NCBI GenBank assembly: GCA_030848705.1
Contig: JAUIZM010000015.1
Span: 1,488,001-1,552,000 of the forward strand
DNA from: Heracleum sosnowskyi
Taxonomy: Eukaryota > Streptophyta > Magnoliopsida > Apiales > Apiaceae
Length of the DNA: 64,000 bases
Direction of reading: 5' to 3'
A model generated the notes under the pieces. That model was not told where the DNA came from. It was given only the letters and a program-made list of their open reading frames with translations, and made no database searches. Of this stretch, positions 55,264 to 64,000 are shown piece after piece (position 1 is the first letter of the stretch; each line of letters starts with the position of its first letter). Made by a program: the position numbers and the translations under genes.

Positions 55264-58200
55264 TTACTGAGCAGCTTCAAATTCCATTTGTTGATGTAGA
55301 TATTCTTCATAGACTTTCTTCTTTCTAGCTTCTTCCATCTTGTTGTTTTCTGAAATTGCTATGATAATTTCATCCCTTGATGTCATCTCTTCCAAGAGAG
55401 GAGAGCCATCTAAGTCTTCAGAAGTATTTCTCAGAGCACTTTCTACATAAGAGTCCAAGAAATCCATCCTTATTTTGCTTTTCCCTCCATTTTTGTTTTT
55501 GTACTCCACTACATAAGGATTGAACTTCATTCTGCAGAGCCCCTTCTTCCTTAGATCCATTGCCTTCTCTTCCATCTCTGCCAACTCCTTTTCTTTCTGA
55601 ATTCTTTTCTCTTCATTCAACTTCCTTACTTCTTCCTGATGATTATATTGCATTTTCAAGTACCTGGAAATTTCTTTCTTCCAGGTCTTTTCTTCTTTTT
55701 CTTCAAAGTTCAGTAATGCGTTGATTCTCTCTAGATCATAGATAGGAAAGAATTGCCAACTTCCTATTTTCATCTCTTTCTCCCTTCCATCAGTGCACTT
55801 GATTTCTAGATGATCTTGAATAACTTTGACTTCAAAGATCCTTTGAGCTCTCAATAATGCTAGGGCTTCTTCATCATAATCTTCATCCAAAGAAGGTACA
55901 TTTAGCCCAATAACATTAGTGATCACACCAGTTTTTTTTTGTTATCCTTGTTCTTTTGGCTACACTCTTGATCTTCCAATGCTTCACTTGAGGTAGCTTT
56001 CTGGAACATGGAGAGTTAGTCTTCAGTGCCACATCATTTGGAAGCAACTTTGATCCCTTCCCCCTAATCCACTGTAGAACTCCACTAGTTGTGACTTTGT
56101 GGAAGTGTCTTTTAGATTTCACCTTTGTGGCTTTAGTTTTATTCTATGGCAAATCAGTTTCAGAAGCCTTCGTTGCATATTTTGGTGAATCATTACTAAC
56201 AGTATCCACCATAGACTTAGAGTCTTGTTTTGTGGTTAAAGTACTGCTAGTAATGTTCTTGTCATCTTTAGCATCTTTAGATTTTCTTAATGACCTGCTT
56301 CTGCTACTCTCACTCTTTCCATCCTTATCACTCCTGTGGTGACTTCTTCTCCTACCACTTTTGTCTTTATCATCTTTGTCCCCCCTCTTCTCACTCCTTC
56401 CTTTTGTTGATTCAGGTATTCTTCCAGAAGTTAGAAATGATTATAGAATTTGAATTGTCTCAATTTCTTCTGCAGTTCTGAACCCCCTTTTTGCTTTCAA
56501 CATGTGAATAACCTGAGTGATTTTGTCTTTGTTCTTCATTTCCAAGTGTGTAGGAATCACCAATTGATCAATGACATTGGCTTTTGAACAGCTTTGGAAG
56601 ATTAATGTTCTAGGGTTTGTGATGACTTCAGGCAGCCTTAAGAGTTGATCTCTTTGAAGCTCATCATATAATCTTTTGGTGTTTGCCCCTTTCTTCTCAA
56701 TCAGGTCCAGAAGTGTATCTAATTCAGTGTACTTCAGCTTATCTAGAGATTCAAAGGACAAATGCCATATGTAATTATCTTTGGAAATCATTATTATCTC
56801 ACTTAGATAGGCTTCTTTTACCCTCCTGACTACCACTGTGAAATACTTGATTTCTTCCTTGAGTTTGTGTCTGTAGTTCAGGGTGTGATCATCTACACTA
56901 GCTTTAGTGGCTTTCAGAAACTCCAGGAAGGCTTTATCATGATAAATATTTGAGTTTGCAACTTCCTGTACCTTGGCCTCTGTGATAATGTCTGCCTTTA
57001 CTGGTTGAGCAGTTGATATGATTTGAGGAGCACTGACATCCATATGCATTGTGCCAGGATAGTAGGTGGAAGTGACAGTGCTCTGCTGACCATCTTTGCT
57101 GGTGATATTTACTGTAGGAAAGGTGACTGGCTTTAGAGCTTTTTCTTCAATAAGAATTCCCTTCTGTTTAGCTGAGGCTCCCCCTTTCTTCGTTAAGATA
57201 AGGCTTTCCTTTTCATTATCCCCCTTAGGCTTGGTATCAGAAGAGATGCCTTGGGTTTCACCTGGAATTGGAAGGTTCATGTGCTTCATCATTGCAGTCA
57301 TCATCTGTTGCTGGACTAGAAAAATGTTTGAAGTTGCATTGCTTTGGTCATCCAGCTTGGAATTGAGTTGATCCAAAGATTGATTGAGCCCTTTGTTATT
57401 AGACTTAAGCTCAACCACCTCTTTTTCCAGCCTGTCAAATTTGGAGAATAAGTGCTCAAATTTGAAGAAGTTGAGGGATTGATCCTTGAGCCTTGAGAAT
57501 TCAAACTTGTTGATGTTTGAGAGAGGAACTTCATCTACCAGTTTATCTCCATACTGGTTCTTCCACATCACTGAGAGCATAGAATTTGAGTTGATGTTGG
57601 ATTGCACATGATTTTCTAGCTTGGTAGAGAGCATCTTGAGATTATTAGTAACCAAGGCCAGGGTGTAGTCCATCTTAGTGACATGTTGAGCAGTTTTCTG
57701 AACCTCCTTCAGGATGCCATCTACCTTGGGAAAATCAGACAGATATGTATTCTTCAGCTTGGTCAGAGAGTGATCCGTGTCTTCCTTGATTGAAGACCTT
57801 TCCCAAGATAGTGCAGAGCCTTGAGTTGATTTTTTTATACCTCATTTACTGCATTATACACATCTACAGGAGACAGACTTTTGGCATTTGATCCCAAAGA
57901 TGTGAGATAGTCTTCCCTGAGAAATGCAAGAGCATCCTTGAGCTGCACTGTTCTTTTAGCATCCAACCAGGCACCCACATTGCCATCATGTTGAGCTTCA
58001 TCAATTATCTTTTCTTTCTTTGCTTCAACATCCTCCTTGTGACATAGAATAATAGCCTCATAATCTTTGTTGGGGAGGCCTGCTGTAAGAAGATGTTGAG
58101 CTATCTTTGAGAACTAATCAATATGTGCCACATTTAAGCTTTGGAGGGCTTCTTCCGTCAATAGAGAGGGCACGAATGATGATCCTGAAGGCCTGTCATG

Positions 58201-59897
58201 GTGCACAGACTCCAGCCATTGTGACAAGGTGGTCTTAGCCAAGTTAGAGCTAGTGCTAGGCACTTCTGTTACAGATGAAGATTCTACAACGGGGATGAAA
58301 GATTTTTGAGTTTCCTCTAGCCTTGGAATGGTTGTAGAGTATGATGTTGTCTCCATTGAAATGGGATGAGTTACAACATCATCTATATGTGCCTGTGAAG
58401 GCAGTTCCAAGTCCCTAAGGATTAGAGAAGTTGGCACAGAGTCTCCAGTAAAAACTGGTGAAGCCTCTGTGTTTTTGTTGGTGTCATTAGAATATGCCCC
58501 AACATGCATTTCCTGACCAACTGAAGTATGTCCTGGGTGGTGAGCACAGTGTCATGCACCATGTCACTTGAAGTTGGCTCATTCACAGAATCAAAATGTG
58601 AATGATCAAAGACAGGATTGTCATGAGAATGACTCTCCTGTTGAGAAGAAATATTTGCATTGTGAGATTCTGAGAGAGAAGTGGGGTTGAGATTGGATTT
58701 TGGCAACTCCCCCTGAGAGATAGAAGGAGTTTCAAGTGTGATGTGCTCTCCACTCAGTGTAGTACCACCTTGTTGTTCTCCTGAGTCAAGAGTGAGTTTT
58801 TGACTCTGTGCAGACTCTTTACATGTTGTAGTGGGGAGACTACTCTTTTCAATACCAGTGTCCTGTTGAGAGGCCACTGACAGTAACATGTGTACCCCTT
58901 TTAACACATCTAAATCTTGTTGGGAGGATTCAATGGAGGCTACTTGTTTGGATTTCTTCTTTTGTCTGGTGAGCTGTGACTCGGGTTCCTCACTCCCTAA
59001 ATCTACAGAATCATCAGTAACTGCGATGGATCTCTTCTTGCTCTTCTTTTTAGTAACAACAACCTTTTGAGAGGTTGGTGCACTTGGCTCCCTAATTACT
59101 AAAGAAGTGTTTGCAGATGGTTGACTGGATGGGTTAGGGAGGCTTGGGTTAGACTTTGAAGCTCCATCAGTCTTAGCCTTCCCTTTCCAGGAAAGTGAAT
59201 GATATATGGGCTTATCAAGTGTGTAGGTTTCAAATGTTTCTTGCATATGCTCAGTAACACTCAAAACTACATCCACTTGATTCCTAGTGTCCAATGTTCC
59301 AAAAATGACTTTGGACATGGACTTAGGATAAGCCAGCTTTGATGTATCCATGCCTTCTACTTCATGCAACTTACTATCTAGATGATTTAAAATGCATTGA
59401 ATAAAGCGAGGATAGAAAATTTCATTACCTCTACCATGAGGAGTTTTGCCTAACCTTTAAGCCAGTTCTCGAGTGATAATTGCTCCAACATTGATTTGTT
59501 GATTGTAGGCTAAAGAGTAGGCAAGCTTCACAACAATGTGGCTAATTTGATCCCATCTTGTCTTTCTGCATAGGAACACCTTCTGGAGAGCATCAAACAA
59601 ATACGACCACTCTCTCCTTACATTCTTCTTATTCAACTTGGCCATCTCAACTGTATCATAATAGTGAATGAATTCCAAAAACTCCACCATCTGTTTATCA
59701 TTAGCTTCAGCATCATGGTTCTCAGTCTTGAACCCAAAAGTCTCATTTACCTCATTTTCCCCAAATTGCAATAGCTTTCCTTCAACCGTGCAATGTATCT
59801 CTGTGAATGATGTTCCATCCTCCTTGGCCATGATAATACAGGTAGCAGTCCTCCAGAAAGCTTCTAGTAAGTCAACAACATACATAGGAGGGTTCAT
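55264..59897 (-). pseudogene. Third frame of the old Sirevirus (env position), decayed
   Basis: Starts at an ATG at 59897 (MNPPMYVVDLLEAFWRT). The first module (59457-59897) has REWSYLFDALQKVFL and KLAYSLAYNQ, matching in pattern the KKEWNFFFDTISRCFL...KIGYSLI module of the young element's ORF3. The same frame continues through TAA 59457 to 58422 (Ser/Thr/Gln-rich, basic RKKSKQ patches). It then shifts to 58509-58114, 57673-56441 (Leu-rich coiled coil, KLENHVQSNIN; KLKEEIKYFTVVVRRVKEAY), 56122-55916 and 55926-55264 (Glu/Lys-rich, KEEKTWKKEISRYLKMQYNH). At least three frameshifts and one stop. No membrane segment is evident. Ends at TAA 55264-55266. Confidence 0.75.
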
Positions 59898-60729
59898 TGT
59901 GAGGGCTTAGTGAAGGTAGGAGGTGTTTAAAAAGCATACAAAGCACTTGTACCTTGGGTTGGCTTCAATATCAGGGGGATAGTGAGAAAATTGGTTTCTT
60001 TGGGTATGACTAGGGTGTTGATGATGCAGCAGTTTGAGATTTGGGTGCCATTTCTGAGTTTGAGGTTGAAAAGAGGGGGAAAGATTTGGAATTAGGTTTG
60101 AGAATTGAGAGAAATTGACAAGATGAAAAGATGTGAAAGAGTTTGCAAAAATTATTTATATGACTGAGACAGTGCGATGTAGAGATATGAATATTTACAG
60201 ACTATTTCAATGTCGTGAAGTCTCAAAATAGACTGTATCGCGAAGTCTTGAAAATTACATCGCAAAGTCTAGAAAAGAGCTATGTCGCAAAGTCTAGATG
60301 GTAGGAGTTTGAAAGATACTTTGCGATATAGTACAAATACCTTGTCGACAACTCTCGTTTGGAATTGTAATCAATTTGTCAGACATATATCAAAATTTTG
60401 AAAATAAAATCAATTTAATTCAAAATTCTGTCAATGTGAAGTCCACTCAGTAGATCGCAAACTCAAGAATTGAACTATATCGCGAAGTCTCACAACTTGG
60501 ACAGTTTGCGATATAGGTCTATTTACTTTGAACTATGTCGTGAACTCTTAAAATCACCTATACAGAGATGTCTTAAAAGCTCACAGTTCCAAACACAATT
60601 ATGATTTAGAAAAATATGCAGTAAAATACTGAAATATTTATAAATCATATTTCAGCTAATTTTCACTCCAATCAAATAGAGCATTTAAATACAGTGAAAA
60701 TTTACTGCTGCAACAATTAACTAGCATAA
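59898..60729 (-). promoter_or_regulatory. Spacer between pol and ORF3 of the old Sirevirus, with TCGYRAAGTCT array
   Basis: An 832-bp non-coding gap. Plus-strand TCGTGAAGTCT or its CpG-decayed forms (TCGCGAAGTCT, TCGCAAAGTCT, TCGTGAACTCT) occur at 60213, 60238, 60260, 60285, 60480 and 60538, with TTTGCGATAT words near 60319 and 60505. The orientation is opposite to the LTR array at 42022-42207. A TGATACGT-type TATA is not obvious. Confidence 0.65.
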
Positions 60730-63440
60730 TTACTTAGAACTATTAAATGAAGGATTGAACATTCCAATTTCACTCACTAGTCTGTTGAAGACAACATCAT
60801 TTAGAGGTTTAGTAAATATGTCAGCTAATTTTTTCTCAGTTGGAACATAGGACACTGCTATAGTACCATTTGCAGCATGTTCCCTAATGAAATGGTACAT
60901 TATCTCAATATGATTTGTAGTAGAATGATTAACAGGATTGGCAACAATGGATATTGCACTAGTATTGTCACACATCAGAGGAATGTTTTCCAACACTAGT
61001 CCATATTCCATGAGTTGATTTCTAATCCAAAGCAATTGAGCACAGCAGCTTCCAGCAGCAATATATTCAGCTTCAGCTGTAGATGTTGATGTGGATTGTT
61101 GTTTCTTACTGAACCAGGATACTAACCTTTGGCCTAAGAATTGGCAGCTTCCTGAAGTGCTCTTTCTGTCAATTTTGTATCCAGCATAGTCAGAATCAGT
61201 GTAACCAACCAGGTTGAACCTTGTGCCCTTTGGATACCATAAGCCAAGATTAGGAGTTCCCTTCAGATATTTGAAAATTCTTTTGATTGCCATTATGTGT
61301 GATTCACTGGGATCAGATTAAAACCTTGCACACAGACATGTGGCAAACATGATGTCTGGCCTGCTAGCTGTGAGATAAAGTAATGATCCAACCATGCCAA
61401 TGTAAACCTTGATGTCAACTCTATTTCCTCTTTTATCTTCATCAAGCTTAATTGAAGTTAACATTGGAGTTTTTGCATGGGATGAACCTTTTAAACCATA
61501 TTTCTTCAAGAGGTCTTTGACATACTTGGATTGATTTATGAAGATGCCATCCTTACTTTGATTTACTTGCAAACCTAAGAAGTAGGTTAACTCTCCCATC
61601 ATACTCATCTCATACTTGCTTTGCATCAACTTGGAAAACCTTTGACAGAGTTTTTCATTTGAAGAGCCAAAGATGATATCATCTACATAGATCTGAACTA
61701 GAATGATATCATTACCATGCTTCTTGAAGAATAGAGTTTTATCAATTGTCCCTCTTGTGAATTGATGCTCGAGAAGAAATTGAGAAAGGGTTTTATACCA
61801 GGCTCTAGGTGCATGTTTGAGTCCATAGAGTGCCTTGAGCAATCTGTACACAAAATTTTGAAATTCTTCATTTTCAAAGCCATGAGGTTGAGACACATAT
61901 ACTTCCTCGGCAAGATCACCATTGAGAAAAGCACTTTTCACATCCATTTAATACACCTTGAAGTCTGAGTGAGCTGCAAAGGCCAAAAATATCCTGATGG
62001 CCTCCAGTCTAGCTACATGTGCAAATGTCTCATCATAATCAATGCCTTCTTGTTGACAATATCCTTTAGAAACCAGCCTTGCTTTGTTTCTAACAACTAC
62101 ACCTTCTTCATCCATTTTGTTCCTGAATACCCATTTGGTTTCAATGCCATTCTTATCTTCAGGAGGTGGTACTAATTCCCAAACTTTGTTCTTCTCAAAT
62201 TGATTCAATTCTTCCTGCATGGCAACAATCTAATCAGAGTGCTTTAAAGTTTCTTCAATTACTTTTGGTTCTTCATGTGATAGAAAGCAGCTATAAAGAC
62301 ATGTATTCATTTTAGCTCTCCTTGTTCTAACACCTTCACTAGGATCACCAATGATTTGTTCTCTAGTGTGGGCTCTGTCCCATTATCTTGAATGACCCTG
62401 TTCATCTCTTTGGCTTGACTTAGAGACAATTTGATCACCAGTATTGGAATTCTCTTCTTCTCCCCCTGTGTTATTGTTCCCTTCCACATGTGTTTGAGAA
62501 TTGTCATCAAATTCACCTATTTCATCAATTGGAACAGTCAGAACAAGTGTCTCTTCTTCACTTTCAGAATCTTCAAGATATCCTTGATTTTCAAATCTTA
62601 ATGACACACTGTCTTTCTCATTTGATTCAAGTCCAGGGAATTTCTTGTCATTAAAGGTAACATTCATGCTCTCCATTACTTTGTGTTGCTCAGGTACAAA
62701 CACTCTGTATGTTGTCCTTTCCAGAGAGTATCCAATGAAGATGTCTTCAAATGCCTTTGCATCAAATTTTCCAACATGCTCAGATGTATCTTTCATCACA
62801 AAACACTTGTTTCCAAATACATGAAGATGCTTGAAGGATGCTCTTTTTCCAGTCATTAAAGAGTAAGAAGTTTTTCCAGACCTCTTATTGATTAATGTTC
62901 TATTTTGCACATAGCATGATGTGTTAACAACATCAGCCCAAAAGCTAGTAGGTAGCTTTGCATCCAGTAGCATTGTTCTTGCAACTTCAATGAGAGTTCT
63001 ATTCTTTCTTTCTACCACTCCATTTTGCTGTGGAGTTCTAGGAGCTGAAAATTGTTGAGAAATGCCCTTGTCTTTACAGAATTCATAAAGTGCGGCATTT
63101 CTAAATTCGATTCCATTGTCACTTCTCAGAGCAACTACAGATGAACCAGTGTTTTGTGCTTCTCTATCAACTCTCTTGATATGCTCTATAATGACTTGAG
63201 GGGCTTCATCCTTGGAAAATAGGAATTCCACCCAAGTGTATCTTGAATAATCATCCACCATAACTAGAGCATATTTCTTCTTGGAAAGAGACATTACATT
63301 TACAGGACCAAATAGGTCCATGTGAATTAACTGCAGAGGTTTTGAGTTTGAGTTAAGCAGTTTATTCTTGTGACTTGACCTTTTTATCTTCCCTCTTTGA
63401 CATGCTTCATAAGCTCCATTTTGAACAAAATCCAAAGCAT
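60730..63440 (-). pseudogene. pol: Pol of the old Sirevirus, broken by stops and truncated
   Basis: From the coding 5' side: pre-integrase end (CQRGKIKRSSHKN), integrase with HMDLFGPVN, RSDNGIEF and QQNGVVERKNR, linker, reverse transcriptase (DVKSAFLNGDL; YVDDIIFG), RNase H (YTDSDYAG, STAEAEYIAAG) and the end at 60730. All pieces are in one frame but interrupted by TAA at 62383, a TAG just before 62220 (Trp codon changed), TAA at 61948 (Gln codon changed) and TAA at 61318. The upstream part is cut off by the CACTA at 63441. The protein is close to the pol of the young element, so both are Sireviruses, but the two are distinct families with different LTRs. Confidence 0.9.
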
Positions 63441-64000
63441 CACTACGCCATAAATGGCCTTTTGCAACCACAAAACTCTGTTGCTATAAGCCCAGTTTTG
63501 CGTTGCTATAGCCCCAAAAAGGGCTATGGTAACATCAGAGCCGTGTTAGGTTCTCAGCAGTTGCTATAGGGGTCTATAGTAACATACTGAGGACCCCTAA
63601 GGTAACATAGAAAACTGTGTTACTAAATATATCTACAGCAACACAATAAACATTCTACAGCAACATACTTTCTATGTTACCAAAGATATTAAAATTTTGC
63701 AAAAAAGTGGGTCCCACGTGTTATATTATCAATTGCAACACACAATTATAGCTATAGTAACATCCTAAGTATAACAAAAAAAAATTTACTGTTTAAATAT
63801 TATATTTCCCACCAAATAAACCAACAACCAAACCAAGTCCTAATTTCATTCACCAATAAGATAACCAATCCAATAACAAACCAACCACATTAGCCAATAA
63901 TATCCGCCAACACTAGAGAACATAAATTAAAACGTACAAGTACTACAAGAATATTACATGTTCATTTTTAACAACCACATTGCAAAGTCATAAGCGGTAT
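63441..64000 (+). mobile_element. Second CACTA element, left end only
   Basis: Starts CACTACGCCATAAATGGCC in the pol relic (flanking CAT at 63438-63440 would be the 3-bp duplication). Within 350 bp there are many copies of GTTGCTATAG, TAGTAACAT, GGTAACAT and CAGCAACA, a subterminal array in both orientations. The pol reading frame stops abruptly at the boundary. The element runs off the window; no transposase is seen. Confidence 0.75.

Larger units (their letters stand above)
41309..63440 (-). mobile_element. Old Sirevirus (Ty1/copia), 3' part, with nested insertions
   Basis: Minus-strand element. Its 3' LTR (41309-43028), polypurine tract, ORF3 relic (55264-59897), motif-rich spacer (59898-60729) and pol from RNase H back to the integrase/pre-integrase region (60730-63440) are present. 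Gag, primer site and the 5' LTR must lie beyond the window or beyond the CACTA insertion at 63441. It was hit by a hAT MITE (42512-43015), by a complete younger Sirevirus (43183-55250) and by the CACTA. Stops and frameshifts throughout its genes show that it is much older than the nested Sirevirus. Confidence 0.88.

Noticed and set aside
1..64000. CRISPR array, bacterial operon or rRNA
   Set aside because: No regularly spaced repeats with unique spacers and no rRNA text; all evidence is of plant nuclear DNA.

Overview
This is a window of plant nuclear DNA, AT-rich and almost entirely repetitive. The organism is most likely a eudicot with a large genome: the Ty3/gypsy LTRs, Sireviruses (Ty1/copia), CACTA elements, Helitrons and hAT MITE are all plant types, and the one host-derived gene fragment resembles plant arabinose-5-phosphate isomerase. 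I cannot name the species. I see no intact cellular gene. The intact long reading frames belong to one young retrotransposon.

Layout. (1) 1-17.7 kb: a 4.8-kb solo gypsy LTR (1534-6335, near-perfect duplication CTATA/CTATC), followed by decayed, partly duplicated relics, a poly(A)-ended LINE-like 3' end near 14.15 kb, a purine-rich degenerate repeat and a pair of palindromes near 15.9 kb. (2) 17.7-26.5 kb: nested and head-to-tail non-autonomous Helitrons. They are interrupted by a 1.78-kb solo Sirevirus-type LTR (21324-23103, duplication ATTTC) and by a 1-kb segment carrying a broken arabinose-5-phosphate isomerase fragment. (3) 28392-40953: a complete-ended CACTA (En/Spm) element with duplication ATT. 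Its two transposase genes (TNP2-type and Transposase_24/TNPA-type) are both broken, and the first is split by a 3.26-kb solo gypsy LTR (32304-35563, duplication CTCTT). (4) 41309-63440: an old Sirevirus on the minus strand, seen from its 3' LTR to the integrase region of pol and decayed by stops and frameshifts. Its LTR carries a 504-bp hAT MITE (duplication CTTGAGCC). A young Sirevirus (43183-55250, duplication GATGA, two 619-bp LTRs identical by eye) sits just 3' of its ORF3. (5) 63441 to the edge: the start of a second CACTA element, inserted in the old element's pol.

The young Sirevirus has a tRNA-iMet primer site, a polypurine tract, an intact gag (770 codons) and pol (1,112 codons), and a long third reading frame in the env position with three in-frame stops. 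All of these lie in one reading frame.

Most unusual observation: each of the two Sireviruses carries its own short motif reiterated in the U3 part of its LTR, and carries the same motif in the opposite orientation in the non-coding spacer between pol and ORF3. In the young element the motif is AATCCTGA/TCAGGATT; in the old one it is GACTTCACGA/TCGTGAAGTC. The two arrays of one transcript would therefore be complementary to each other. In the young element the motif has also spread through gag, the pol linker and ORF3, where it encodes repeated Asn-Pro-Asp.
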